A stretch of 64,000 bases of DNA from Stappia sp. BW2 (GCF_008107695.1 NZ_VIRG01000070.1:124001-188000), one strand, 5' to 3'; counted from the first letter of the stretch, positions 27,934-36,939 are shown. Program-made: numbers and translations. The notes: generated from the sequence alone by a model not told the origin.

Positions 27934-28013
27934 TTCATCGACAGGCAGAAGAAGCTGATGGGTAACGACCCGGTCTGGCCGGAAACGTCGGAGGAAACCG
28001 GTCCTTGAACAAC

Positions 28014-28043
28014 AAGGCCCCGGACTTTGAAACCCGAGGCCTT
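28014..28043 (-). terminator. Probable terminator after the coiled-coil gene
   Basis: Hairpin aaggccccgg / ccgaggcctt with one mismatch and a 10-base loop. On the minus strand it is followed by a T-rich tail (TTGTTGTTC) and lies about 46 bases after the stop codon at 28090. Confidence 0.55.
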
Positions 28044-28089
28044 ATTCAATTTCATGCGGAAGGGAGGCGATGGAAATCGCCGTCCCGCG

Positions 28090-29571
28090 TCAGTCGCGCA
28101 GCTTGACGATCTTGTCGTCACCGCCGCCCGGGGTGTTGCCGTCCGGTCCGTCGTCGTCGGAACCGGCGTCATCATTCTTCGACGGCTCGCTTGCGCTTGT
28201 CATGGGCTCGGTGATCCCCAGCTCAGCGGCAGGGTCGTAGCCTTCGGTCAATCCGAGTTCTTCAGCCGGGCCGCGACCTTCCATTGCCATCTGATAGTTC
28301 GCGATGACCGACTTCAGCTGCACGATCTGCTCGTTGGCGGTATCGACCTGGATCTTGTAGCGCTGGAGACGCTTGTTCTCTTCGATCAGGTCTTCCAGGT
28401 TGTCGGCATATTTCTTGTTCTGGTTGCGCTGGTGGTTCAGATCCGTCAGGGCCGAATTGTAGCGCAGGTTCACTTCACGCAGCTTGGCGGAAGTTGCCAT
28501 AAGCTCGTTGCGGTCTTTTTCATGGTTCTTCTGCGCGCTGTCGAGCAGGTGTTCGATTTCCTGCATGCGTTTGAGAAGATCGCGGCTGCGCTCCTTCAGC
28601 GTGGAATTTTCACGCGCCATTTCCTGCAACGACTGGGCGCCGATGCGGCGCTGGGACGACAGGTTCTCGATTTCCGCATTCAGCGCATAGACCTCGTTGT
28701 CATGCTTGCGCTGCTCTTCCTCAAGCCGGCTCTTGGCGTAGGCCTGTTCCTGATTGGCCACGTCCAGATGAGACTTGAGATCGATGTTGTCGTTGCGGAA
28801 CTCGACCAGTTCGCGCTTGACCGATTCCAGTTCGCTGGTGACCTGGTTGTTCTTGCGAACTTCGTCTTCCAGAAGCTTGGCGCTTTCGGACAGGTTCTGC
28901 TGCAGTTCCTTTTCCCGATGGCGGACCGCTTCCAGATCGGAGCCGAGGCTTTCGGAGTGTTTTTCCAGCGTATCGAACTTCGCCTGCAGGTCAGTGAGCT
29001 TGCCTGTGAGGTCCGAGACCTGGGAGTTGGCTTCGACCAGCTTGGCACTCTGCAGCCGGTATTCCTCGTTGACCTTCTTGTTGTTGTCGCGGATGGAGAC
29101 GATGTCGTTGCGGGCGGTCTCCAGCGCGGTGCGGGTTTCGGTCGCGCGCTTGCGCAGCGAGTGCACCTCGGCCTGTGCATCCTCCAGCTGCGTGGTCAGC
29201 GTCCTGACCATGTGTTCGGCATCGAGAAGATCGGTGGAGATCTTGGCGTTTTCGGACTTCAGGCGGACCTCGGTCTCCACGCTTGTGCGGGAGCCTTCAA
29301 GGTACTCGGCCATCATGCGGATAGACGTCTGACTTTCTGCGGCGAAGGCGGCCATCTGCTCGAAGGTCTGGTTGAGACCGCCGACCCGGGACTTGAGCAC
29401 GTCCAGATGGTTCATCTTCTCCTGCATCTTCAGGGCAAAAGGCGAAAGATGCTCAACGTTGCTCATTTCGGAAACCTGTACGATTTCCTGAATGTCGCTT
29501 GCCTCTGTCCCGGTCTCGACCCGCTGCTCCCGGTCACTGCCGGGGCGCGAGGATTTCGAGAAAATGCCCAT
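28090..29571 (-). CDS. Long coiled-coil protein (crescentin/intermediate-filament-like architecture)
   Basis: Predicted 493-residue cytoplasmic protein beginning MGIFSKSSRPG, with no signal peptide or TM helix. Residues about 55-410 are an almost unbroken coiled coil, dense in Glu, Lys, Leu, Gln and Asn with heptad spacing (LTTQLEDAQAEVHSLRKRAT and many similar blocks). The last ~60 residues are acidic and disordered, ending DDKIVKLRD. ATG 29571 is chosen because AGGAG lies 7 bases upstream; an upstream in-frame start at 29646 is unlikely. Crescentin and related bacterial filament proteins share this rod-plus-tail plan, but coiled-coil architecture alone does not prove homology. Monocistronic. 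Confidence 0.75.
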   Translation of the reverse strand: MGIFSKSSRPGSDREQRVETGTEASDIQEIVQVSEMSNVEHLSPFALKMQEKMNHLDVLKSRVGGLNQTFEQMAAFAAESQTSIRMMAEYLEGSRTSVETEVRLKSENAKISTDLLDAEHMVRTLTTQLEDAQAEVHSLRKRATETRTALETARNDIVSIRDNNKKVNEEYRLQSAKLVEANSQVSDLTGKLTDLQAKFDTLEKHSESLGSDLEAVRHREKELQQNLSESAKLLEDEVRKNNQVTSELESVKRELVEFRNDNIDLKSHLDVANQEQAYAKSRLEEEQRKHDNEVYALNAEIENLSSQRRIGAQSLQEMARENSTLKERSRDLLKRMQEIEHLLDSAQKNHEKDRNELMATSAKLREVNLRYNSALTDLNHQRNQNKKYADNLEDLIEENKRLQRYKIQVDTANEQIVQLKSVIANYQMAMEGRGPAEELGLTEGYDPAAELGITEPMTSASEPSKNDDAGSDDDGPDGNTPGGGDDKIVKLRD

Positions 29572-29840
29572 TCCTGTCTCCTGACTGTCCCGCCGGCGCC
29601 GCCCGGCGAAAGATACGCAAATTCTTAACTCAATATTAACCCACAAGCGCTGGCAGTTTCAACGACTCAGGGCAACTTGAACCCAGAATACAGTGTGAAG
29701 TGTTAACCTCAAAAGACAGATATCCCCGGCATTTTAATGGATTTGAACCTATGGTTAATATCTGGGCACGGTTTACAACGCCGCGTGGGGCCCGCGTAGG
29801 CTGACAACTGGCCGGGTTCACAGCGCGAGAGGAGGAGGGA

Positions 29841-30134
29841 ATGACACCCGCCTATCTGGTTTTCATGACCTTCATGACACTGGCATTTCTCCTGATGATT
29901 GCCGGCTATGTGAGCGCGCTTTTCTTCATCAAGCGGCTGAACCTTGTGGAGGAGGCAGCGCTTTCTCCGCTTAAAGGGGCCGGACTCTGGAAACGCATGT
30001 TCACGCCCGGCAGCTTCGGTGTCGAGGCCGAGCCATCCCGCCGCCGCATTGCCAGGCTCTACTTTCTGGCCCTGGCGGCTTTCGCAATTGCCATACTCCT
30101 GTTTTTCATCCTGCCGGCCGTACCGCGTTCATAA
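29841..30134 (+). CDS. Small inner-membrane protein, two TM helices
   Basis: Protein of 97 residues with TM segments at about 4-30 and 74-93 and a charged 40-residue cytoplasmic or periplasmic loop between them (FIKRLNLVEEA ... EPSRRRIARL). GAGGAGGAGGG immediately before the ATG is a strong ribosome-binding site. I do not recognise the family. It is followed by a secreted small protein, about 97 bases downstream on the same strand. Confidence 0.65.
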   Translation: MTPAYLVFMTFMTLAFLLMIAGYVSALFFIKRLNLVEEAALSPLKGAGLWKRMFTPGSFGVEAEPSRRRIARLYFLALAAFAIAILLFFILPAVPRS

Positions 30135-30231
30135 CGCCCGGCTGATCACCCGTTTTGATGATACCGGTTGACGCTACGTTCGGGATTGGACGAAATGCTT
30201 GAGACCGATCACGGTCTTTCCGGAGATATTC

Positions 30232-30606
30232 ATGCGCGTTTTTCATAAGGCATTTTTGCTGGGCCTTGCCCTGGTATCGTTTTTCCACCTGCCGGCAGCC
30301 GCCTATCAGTTGTTCCACACCTACAGGATTGCCGGCAGCGACATACTGGCGGTCAGCGAAGGGGAATACGTCGTCGAGGACCCGTTGGTTCTGAGACTGA
30401 AATTGAAGTCCGGCACCAGCGAGCCGGCTGACCTGGTGATCGAGACCGACGGGGACATCGAAGAGTGCAAGCTCCAGCTGGAAAACATCATCGGCTCCAA
30501 TTCCGCCTATGCGGAAATTGTCGTCGACATGAACGCCCAGACCATGAACGGCGTGCTCATGATCCAGTGCGCGGTGTTTCAGGGCCTGTTTCCGGAGAGG
30601 CAATAG
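30232..30606 (+). CDS. Hypothetical secreted protein
   Basis: Protein of 124 residues from ATG 30232 (CGGAG 6 bases upstream), with a signal peptide of about 23 residues (LLGLALVSFFHLPAAA-YQ). The mature part is about 100 residues with two cysteines (EECKLQL and IQCAVF) that could form one disulfide, and is predicted mainly beta. No family is recognised. A longer frame starting at TTG 30199 would simply prefix the signal peptide. Confidence 0.6.
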   Translation: MRVFHKAFLLGLALVSFFHLPAAAYQLFHTYRIAGSDILAVSEGEYVVEDPLVLRLKLKSGTSEPADLVIETDGDIEECKLQLENIIGSNSAYAEIVVDMNAQTMNGVLMIQCAVFQGLFPERQ

Positions 30607-30677
30607 GCTCGCCCCGCAGCAACAATCAGGCTGTCATTCCGGGTGAACGCTGACCTTCAGTCCCTCCAGCAAAGGCC

Positions 30678-31901
30678 TTAATCCCCCATCTCGTCAATCG
30701 TCCAGCTGAGCGGCCAGCCTTCGGCAGGGCCGGTGATGCCGTCGCAGTCGGATTTTTCGAGATATTCCATCAAGGTGTAGTTGCCGCTTTCGGCTTCGAT
30801 CTCGTGACGCTCGAAGGTGCCGCAATCGTAGTTGGGGGAAGCGTAGGTGGTGCCCGTCACCTGGCCGCTGTCCGGGTCGAAAAACAGATTGTTGACCAGA
30901 GCATGGTTGGGCTGATTGAAGCCAGGGGGTGTTTCGAACTCCTTCCACTCGTCCAGGGATGGATCGAAGGGGATATGCGTTGCCATGTAGTAAGGCACGT
31001 TGACGTCGGCCATCTGACAGGGAACGACCCAGGTTTCGACGTCCCCTTCCGCGTAGTATTGCGCGCCGAAGGCTGGCACCGTTTCCGCAAGCTGACAATT
31101 CAGCGTGCGGTAGCCCATCATCTGGACCTCGTCCGGAAGCTCGTTGACCGCATAAACCTGGCCGCGCGTGCCCCTGTCGATGCCGCTGTTGTTGGTCTGC
31201 TGGGATGGCATGATCGGCGGCGGCAAATCGTCTGAAGGCGCTTCAGTAACCGTTTCGGCAGGCGCCGGAGTAGGCGCAGGCGCAGGCTCGGTCGGGGCCG
31301 ACGCCGAGGCTGTGGCTGGCGCAGATGCCGGTGCGGCGGCAATGCCGGTGGCTTTTTCCGATGACAGGCCACCCCAGGCCACGATGGCATCCTGTCGGCC
31401 GATACGGCCCTGAACCTCATCCATTTTCAAAAGTGCGTGGGTGATGCCGCTGAGCGAGACCTCGTAGGTGATCGTGCCGGTGTTGCCGCCATATTCGATC
31501 TGGACCGACGCGTCCTGGCCAAGACGCAGGTTTTCGATCAGGTCCCGGTCGGCGTCTCCGCCGAAGGTCATTTCATTGCCGGTGTAGATCTTGGCGGCCT
31601 TGCCGAAGAAGCCGACATTGTCCTCGTCGCCTTCAATTTCGATCCGGGCACGCAGGCCGGTTTCGAGAGGCGTCTTCGGACGAAGCGTCACGAAAACCTC
31701 AGCGTCTGGCTTGGCGCTGCGCTCCACCTTGAGCCGGAACGCTTCACCGTTGGAGCCGCTGCCGTTGGTTTCGGCGATGCAGTAGTTCTTCTCGTTGCAG
31801 CGTACCGACCACTCGCCGAAGTCGGTTCGGTCGAGTTCAGCGGCCGCCGGTCCGGCGAGCACCATGGATAGCGATGCGAGTGCAATCAGTTTTTTCGTCA
31901 C
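30678..31901 (-). CDS. DUF1176 family periplasmic protein with Pro/Ala linker (second copy)
   Basis: Protein of 407 residues with a signal peptide (MVLAGPAAA-EL). The start RTDFGEWSVRCNEKNYCIAE and the end DCGTFERHEIEAESGNYTLMEYLEKSDCDG ... EGWPLSW parallel the first DUF1176 protein at 18706-19803. An Ala/Pro/Thr-rich linker of about 40 residues (around 195-235) separates an N-terminal beta domain from the C-terminal DUF1176 core, which is not present in the first copy. The two are probably ancient paralogs. Periplasmic, function unknown. Confidence 0.72.
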   Translation of the reverse strand: MTKKLIALASLSMVLAGPAAAELDRTDFGEWSVRCNEKNYCIAETNGSGSNGEAFRLKVERSAKPDAEVFVTLRPKTPLETGLRARIEIEGDEDNVGFFGKAAKIYTGNEMTFGGDADRDLIENLRLGQDASVQIEYGGNTGTITYEVSLSGITHALLKMDEVQGRIGRQDAIVAWGGLSSEKATGIAAAPASAPATASASAPTEPAPAPTPAPAETVTEAPSDDLPPPIMPSQQTNNSGIDRGTRGQVYAVNELPDEVQMMGYRTLNCQLAETVPAFGAQYYAEGDVETWVVPCQMADVNVPYYMATHIPFDPSLDEWKEFETPPGFNQPNHALVNNLFFDPDSGQVTGTTYASPNYDCGTFERHEIEAESGNYTLMEYLEKSDCDGITGPAEGWPLSWTIDEMGD

Positions 31902-32136
31902 GTCAGCCCCCTCTGACTGTACCGGCTCTGCGCCGGTCTCTGCCCCACCATGGCGGTCTACGACCTGAAGTCAATCAGGCAACGATGGAAACAGGTATCC
32001 TGTTGGGAAAGAGCAGGTTTGGCGTCTGTGTGCGCACGCAGACTGGAACGAATGCGTCCGTCACTTGTTTTCCATCGAGCGCACCTGGCCGACGAAGGTT
32101 CGGGAAAGTTCGCCGGGGGGCGAGAGGATGGAAAGA

Positions 32137-34194
32137 ATGACGTCTAGATTGCTTCGAAATTCAACGGCCATGGCACTTGTCCTGGCCATCGGTCTCCCGT
32201 TGCAGCCGGATATGTCCCGTGCCCAGGAGACGGCGGTGGATTGTGCGGCCAATCCGGACCAGGAGGCCTGCCGGACGGAGGAGGCTGCGCCTTCCGGAGA
32301 AGCAAACAGCGGTGAAGCGCCTGCGGCACCAGCATCTGAAGAGGGGGCGTTTGAAGCACCAGCCCCTGAAAGCGCATCTGAAAGCGCGCCTGAAACTGCC
32401 CCGGAAGCTGCCCCAGAGGCCGCGCAAGAACCCGCCCCGGAAGTTGCTCCAGAGGCCACACAGGACCCGCAACCTGCCGAGTCTGCCGACACCGAGGAAG
32501 CGCAGCCGGAGGCAAAGCCCGCTGCTCCCGTGGAGGAAGCCAAGCCCGCCGAGAAACCGGCCGCTCCGGTTGAGGATGCTGCACCGGCGGAAAAGCCCCA
32601 GAACACCGAAGAGATGAACACCGAAGAGACGAACGCTGAAGAGACGGCCACGCCCGATGCGAAGCCGGAAGCGCCGACTGAAGAAGCTGCACCCACAAAA
32701 AAGCCTGCAGTTGAGCCATCATCTGAACAGACGGACCAGACCGGACAGACGGATGCTGCATCGGAAGCTTCCACCGCTGAACAGCCGGCGGAAGAGCAGC
32801 CCGCTGACGACGGGTCCAGCACGGAAGCCGGGCAGGAAGAGACTTCGCAAAGCCCGGACACGAAGGCCGATTCAGCTGCAGCAGAAGAACCTGCTGCCGA
32901 AGAGACCACCGCCGAAGAGGGCTCCTTGAAGAGCGCCGGGGAAACCGAACCGGCAGCTGCCGCTGTGGCGGAGCCCGCGTCGGAAGAGGTTGCCCCTGAG
33001 CAGACCGACGCGGAACAGAAGGCCACGGATCAAAAGACGACGGAGCAGAAGACCGCTGAGCCGGTGCAGGCTGATACGCTCGCGGCGCCTGATGCTTCTT
33101 CGGACGCTGCACCGGTTGCAGCAACCGCCGCAGATGAGACCGTGACCGACGAACCGGGCGAGCTGATTGACGCCCAGGCAGCCGCGCCGGCGGACGAACC
33201 GGCGGCTGTCGTTTCGGACGATGCCACAGACGCGCAAAGGGCTGAAGTCAAGGCGAAGGAAGAACGCCGCCGTGACGAAGCCCGCGACCGCAGGCTGGAA
33301 CTGCTCGGTGCGGCTGCCGTTGGCGTCGGGGTCGGGATGCTGATCCCCGCCCTTGGCGGCAAGGTGGTCGAGGATCAGGGAGACCGGATCATCGTTGAGC
33401 GCGACGGCGAATATTTCGTGCGCAAGGACGAAAGCAGCCTGCTGCGCTATGGCGACGATGAATTCCGGGCTGAACGCCTGCGCGGGGGCCGCACGCGCGA
33501 AACAGTCACCCGGCGCAATGGCGTGAAGATCGTCACGATCCGCGATGAGGGCGGTTATGTGCTCTACCGCTCTCGTCTTCTGCCGGATGGCCGCGAATAT
33601 GTGCTGATCGACAATCGCCAGTACAATCAGCACCACCGGAACTACGACCGCGAGCTGCCGCCGCTGCAGGTGGGTATTCCACGCGATCGTTACGTTGTGC
33701 CGGCTGGCCGGGCGAATTATGACGATATCTACCAGACGTTCACCGCCCCGCCGGTGGAACAGGTGGAACAGGCCTATTCGCTGCGCGACATCCGCGAAAG
33801 TGAACGCCTGCGCGACAAGGTGCGCCGGGTGGATCTGGACACGATCACCTTCGACACCGGCAGCGCAGTGGTGCGCCAGAGCCAGGTGCCGCAACTTGAA
33901 GATCTCGCCCGTGCCTCCCAGGCCTTGATCGAACAGGACCCGACAACGGTTCTGCTGATCGAAGGTCATACGGATGCGGTCGGGTCGGATGTCTCCAACC
34001 TGGCCCTTTCGGACCGCCGGGCGGAAACCGTCGCCCGCATTCTGGCGGACTTTTATGGCGTGGCCCCGGAAAACATGGTCGTGCAGGGCTATGGCGAGGA
34101 CTATCTGAAGGTCGATACGCAGGGCGCGGAAGAACGCAACCGCCGCGTGACGATCCGCAACATCACGCCGCTTCTGAGTGCCCGTAAACAGTAA
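32137..34194 (+). CDS. OmpA-family protein with ~330-residue Ala/Glu/Pro low-complexity region
   Basis: Predicted 685-residue envelope protein. ATG 32137 is preceded by GAGAGGATGG; an ATG at 32128 is the alternative. A signal peptide (about 1-29) is followed by about 330 residues made almost only of Ala, Glu, Pro, Thr and Ser. Residues about 380-410 contain a hydrophobic segment (LLGAAAVGVGVGMLIPALGG), a middle beta-rich domain follows (DRIIVERDGEYFVRKDESS), and the C-terminal ~120 residues are an OmpA-like peptidoglycan-binding domain (ITFDTGSAVV, EGHTDAVGSD, LSDRRAE). The acidic linker could span the periplasm to the wall. A terminator follows. Confidence 0.85.
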   Translation: MTSRLLRNSTAMALVLAIGLPLQPDMSRAQETAVDCAANPDQEACRTEEAAPSGEANSGEAPAAPASEEGAFEAPAPESASESAPETAPEAAPEAAQEPAPEVAPEATQDPQPAESADTEEAQPEAKPAAPVEEAKPAEKPAAPVEDAAPAEKPQNTEEMNTEETNAEETATPDAKPEAPTEEAAPTKKPAVEPSSEQTDQTGQTDAASEASTAEQPAEEQPADDGSSTEAGQEETSQSPDTKADSAAAEEPAAEETTAEEGSLKSAGETEPAAAAVAEPASEEVAPEQTDAEQKATDQKTTEQKTAEPVQADTLAAPDASSDAAPVAATAADETVTDEPGELIDAQAAAPADEPAAVVSDDATDAQRAEVKAKEERRRDEARDRRLELLGAAAVGVGVGMLIPALGGKVVEDQGDRIIVERDGEYFVRKDESSLLRYGDDEFRAERLRGGRTRETVTRRNGVKIVTIRDEGGYVLYRSRLLPDGREYVLIDNRQYNQHHRNYDRELPPLQVGIPRDRYVVPAGRANYDDIYQTFTAPPVEQVEQAYSLRDIRESERLRDKVRRVDLDTITFDTGSAVVRQSQVPQLEDLARASQALIEQDPTTVLLIEGHTDAVGSDVSNLALSDRRAETVARILADFYGVAPENMVVQGYGEDYLKVDTQGAEERNRRVTIRNITPLLSARKQ

Positions 34195-34260
34195 CGGCAG
34201 TCAGCCTGCCTTGATTTGGCAGGGACGTCCGCACTGCAAACAGCGCTGGCGACAATGATC

Positions 34261-34288
34261 GGGCTCCGGCTGTGCCGGAGCCCGTTTT
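34261..34288 (+). terminator. Terminator after the OmpA-family gene
   Basis: Perfect 10-bp stem gggctccggc / gccggagccc with a 3-base loop and a GTTTT tail, 67 bases after the stop codon. Confidence 0.85.
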
Positions 34289-34420
34289 GCATGGCTTCAT
34301 GAGCCTGAAAAGTTTGTTCACCTAGCGTTAGCAGTGGTTCTCCGCCGGCCTGCCGGTTAAGTTGGACATATCTGCCCGGTTCTGCGGGCACGCTTTTCGT
34401 GCAACGGGAGCCCGATTTTC

Positions 34421-35566
34421 ATGAAGTTCCGTCCGGCTTTTGTGGCCAGCCTCATTCTGTCCCTGATGATGCTTTCGCCGGCAAGCGCGGCGCAGAAGGT
34501 GGCGCTGATCATCGGCAATTCGCATTATCTCAACGTCAGCCCACTCGACAATCCGGTCCGCGATGCGGATCTGGCGGGCAGAACCTTCAAGGCGCTGGGG
34601 TTTGACAGCCAGGTGCTTCTGGATGCCGATACCGATGATTTGCGGCAGGCGCTTCGGGAGTTTCAGACAGCCTCGGCGGATGCGGAAGTCGCCGCCATCT
34701 TCTTTGCCGGCCACGGGGTGCAGGCGGCCAACGTCAACTATCTGCTGGCCACGGACACGGGCGCGGAAAACAAGGCGACCTTCGAAAATAGCGCCGTGCG
34801 CATGGAGGAATTCCTGGCGGCCTATGCACAGAGCGCAAAGGTCAAACTGCTGATTGTCGATGCCTGCCGCGACAATCCCTTCGCCTCAACCCGCTCGCTG
34901 GAAAAGATCTTCGACCCGGACGCCAAGGGGCTTTCCCGGGTCAATCATCAGCTTCAGGACCTGATGGTGATCTACTCGGCCCAGCCGAACCACCGGGCGT
35001 ATGATGGGGAGGGAAGCAACAGCCCATTCATGGAAGCCTTCTCCAGCGTTCTGACAGCCAGGGAAAACGTGCAGCTGAGTGATGCGCTGATCGACATCAC
35101 CAATTTCGTGCGCACGAAGACGGCCGACAAACAGCTCCCCTACACCGAAGGCACGCTGTCCGTTCATGTTCAACTGACCCTGGAACAGCCCCTGGAAAAA
35201 GCCCCGGAGCCGGAGGTCTGCCCGGCAGACGGCAAGGTGATCGCTCTGGAGGACGTCGAGGACTACACGGAGTTCGATGCGGGCCCCAAGAGCCTGATCA
35301 TCAACGACAAGGGCAAGCCTGTGCTGGAAGTCTGCCTTCGTGACGGGGCGATCCGGGTCCATGGCAGTTTCGACGAGACATTCTCTCCGGCAGACCTGCG
35401 CAATACGGAGAACGAGGGCTCCGGATATTATTTCAAGACACAGGACGGCAACGATGCCCACCTGTGGTTCTACGCCGACCCGGACGACCCAAAGGCGGTC
35501 ACCCAGGTTGGTGTCTACGTGAACGACCAGGAAATCACCTGGATCACGACCGGCTGGGTTTTCTGA
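34421..35566 (+). CDS. Secreted caspase-like (C14) peptidase family protein
   Basis: Protein of 381 residues with a signal peptide (about 23 residues, ASA-AQ). Residues 24-250 form a caspase/p20 fold: KVALIIGNSHY start, catalytic histidine in FFAGHGV (His98) and nucleophile in VDACRDNP (Cys149), i.e. the metacaspase-type HG/DACRD dyad is intact. The C-terminal ~110 residues form a separate beta-rich domain with three cysteines, which I do not recognise. The signal peptide implies action in the periplasm or outside the cell. These proteins are numerous in alphaproteobacteria; substrates are mostly unknown. It follows the OmpA-family gene but has its own transcription unit. Confidence 0.85.
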   Translation: MKFRPAFVASLILSLMMLSPASAAQKVALIIGNSHYLNVSPLDNPVRDADLAGRTFKALGFDSQVLLDADTDDLRQALREFQTASADAEVAAIFFAGHGVQAANVNYLLATDTGAENKATFENSAVRMEEFLAAYAQSAKVKLLIVDACRDNPFASTRSLEKIFDPDAKGLSRVNHQLQDLMVIYSAQPNHRAYDGEGSNSPFMEAFSSVLTARENVQLSDALIDITNFVRTKTADKQLPYTEGTLSVHVQLTLEQPLEKAPEPEVCPADGKVIALEDVEDYTEFDAGPKSLIINDKGKPVLEVCLRDGAIRVHGSFDETFSPADLRNTENEGSGYYFKTQDGNDAHLWFYADPDDPKAVTQVGVYVNDQEITWITTGWVF

Positions 35567-35629
35567 GAGCCTGGGCCTGCCCGGCAAGGAAGGTCTCCAT
35601 TCTCGCTACGGCACCACACATTCATTCCC

Positions 35630-35745
35630 CCGCCACTGCAGGGCTCGACCCTGCAATCCACGCCGTGTGTTCTCGACAAACGAGGCTTTTCAATCTGGTT
35701 ACGTAACGGCATGGATCCCTTGGTCGAGCCATGGGAGGACGAGGA
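35630..35745. repeat. Dispersed palindromic intergenic repeat A, copy 1
   Basis: About 116 bases containing the hairpin tgcaggg-ctcga-ccctgca and the palindromic end ggatcccttggtcgagccatggga. It is clearly related to copy 2 at 36270-36386. Translated fragments such as AGLDPAIHA are familiar from spurious Rhizobiales proteins, which fits a widespread intergenic repeat rather than a gene. Confidence 0.75.
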
Positions 35746-35978
35746 AACGGACATTTAAGGGCAGCCCTCCCGGCCATGTGGAGCGCAACAAAGCGGAACG
35801 TCTGGAACCGCGCGCCTGTGATCTTCCTGCATTGACATTCCTGACAGGTCCGGCTCATGTGGCGGCGCCAGTGCGGCCCGGCAAGCGGGCCGGTTCGGCA
35901 TTCTTAGCTTGATTGCCCACCCCGGCTGCCTGACCGGGCGGTACGACCAGGCCAACAAGATTTTTCAAGAGGTTCCCC

Positions 35979-36152
35979 ATGAGACTGACCGCCCCTTCAC
36001 TGCTGATATTCCTGGTTTCCCTGGCTCTTTTCGTCTACGCGGTCCTGCCGCTCGCCGGCGTCGCCGTTCCGGCCATCGGCATTTCGACGATCTATGTCCT
36101 GATTGCCTCGTGGGTGGTGCTGGCCGCCGGCGTCTTGTTAAAGGGGATCTGA
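35979..36152 (+). CDS. Tiny membrane protein (57 residues)
   Basis: Read directly from the sequence: ATG 35979 to TGA 36150-36152, 58 codons. AAGAGG lies 6 bases before the ATG. The peptide MRLTAPSLLIFLVSLALFVY begins the first TM helix and GISTIYVLIASWVVLAAGVL forms a second; the chain ends LLKGI. It is too short for standard gene finders but has a normal ribosome-binding site, Rhizobiales-like codon use and no in-frame interruption. Position between two repeat copies is notable. Function unknown. Confidence 0.6.
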   Translation: MRLTAPSLLIFLVSLALFVYAVLPLAGVAVPAIGISTIYVLIASWVVLAAGVLLKGI

Positions 36153-36230
36153 GCGAGCTCCGCACGCGCTGATGTCTGGGTTCCGGATCGTCGCTCAGCT
36201 TCGCTGCGCTGGTCAGGAATGACGGTGGGG
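36151..36230. repeat. Solo right arm of repeat B
   Basis: The stretch gagcgagctccgcacgcgct... gggttccggatc... caggaatgacgg matches the right half of the long inverted elements at 37546-37722 and 37839-38018. Only this half is present, so it looks like a degraded copy. Confidence 0.6.
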
Positions 36231-36269
36231 AGGGCAGGCATCTGGTCTCCTCACAGCAACACACTTCCA

Positions 36270-36386
36270 CCGTCATTGCAGGGCGGCCCCTGCAATCCAT
36301 GCCGTGCCTTTTCGGCAATCGAGGCCTCTCGGACGGGCCTGCGAAACGGAATGGATCCCATGGTCAAGCCATGGGATGATGACTGC
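36270..36386. repeat. Dispersed palindromic intergenic repeat A, copy 2
   Basis: Contains the hairpin tgcaggg-cggc-ccctgca and the palindrome catggtcaagccatggga. It aligns over its length with copy 1 at 35630-35745, with the middle part diverged. Confidence 0.75.
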
Positions 36387-36564
36387 AAGGACCAAAACCG
36401 GCGAACCACTTCAGCCTTCCCGGGTGTTGCAAAGTTCTGGGACCCGCTCACCGGCGAACGTGCGACACCAGTGCCGATTGCCCATCACCGTTGCGAAGCA
36501 CACATATCTCAGCGCAGAAATCGGCTCCGTCTTCACCCTGCACTTGCCCGGAGTTGGCGGGTTC

Positions 36565-36939
36565 TCAGCCCGTCAGCCAGACAACGCCTGCGATAATCAT
36601 CAGCGTCACAACGCCAATGGCGACCATGGTCTGCGTATCCGGACCGGTGCGCGCACTGGGTTTCGGCTGGAAATAGGCAGCATCCGGATCGTCTTCGGGA
36701 ACAGGCTCGGGTTCAGGCGGGGCCTTGGCGGGGATCAACTTCAGCGCCAGCACCAAAAAGACGATGGCCATGATGATGGCCAGAGCCGGGGCGACGGACA
36801 CCCCGACGCCCATGGCAATTCCACCATCCCTGTCGGGGCCATCGATGGCTACGAGGATCGGATAAACAACGATAAATGCCCCGAAGAACCCGACCACTGC
36901 ACCGACGATGGCGGCGATGATGGCTAGAAGTGCCCGCAT
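36565..36939 (-). CDS. Hypothetical membrane protein, three TM helices
   Basis: Protein of 124 residues from ATG 36939. TM helices at about 2-26 (LLAIIAAIVGAVVGFFGAFI), 42-65 and 103-122 are separated by a Pro/Glu-rich loop (PPEPEPVPEDDPDA). It occurs on the strand opposite its small neighbours, in the repeat-rich zone. The family is not recognised. A longer frame to 37185 has no better start signal. Confidence 0.6.
   Translation of the reverse strand: MRALLAIIAAIVGAVVGFFGAFIVVYPILVAIDGPDRDGGIAMGVGVSVAPALAIIMAIVFLVLALKLIPAKAPPEPEPVPEDDPDAAYFQPKPSARTGPDTQTMVAIGVVTLMIIAGVVWLTG

Noticed and set aside
28027-29628. A 533-residue plus-strand gene opposite the coiled-coil gene
   Set aside because: Leu/Val-rich antisense of a Glu/Lys/Gln coiled coil; no start signal.
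32061-33026. A 321-residue Ser/Ala-rich minus-strand gene
   Set aside because: Antisense of the AEPTS linker of the OmpA-family gene, which has a signal peptide and domains.
35630-36386. Small proteins with GLDPAIHA or DPMVKPWDDD text
   Set aside because: These are the translated dispersed palindromic repeat A, familiar as spurious annotations in Rhizobiales.
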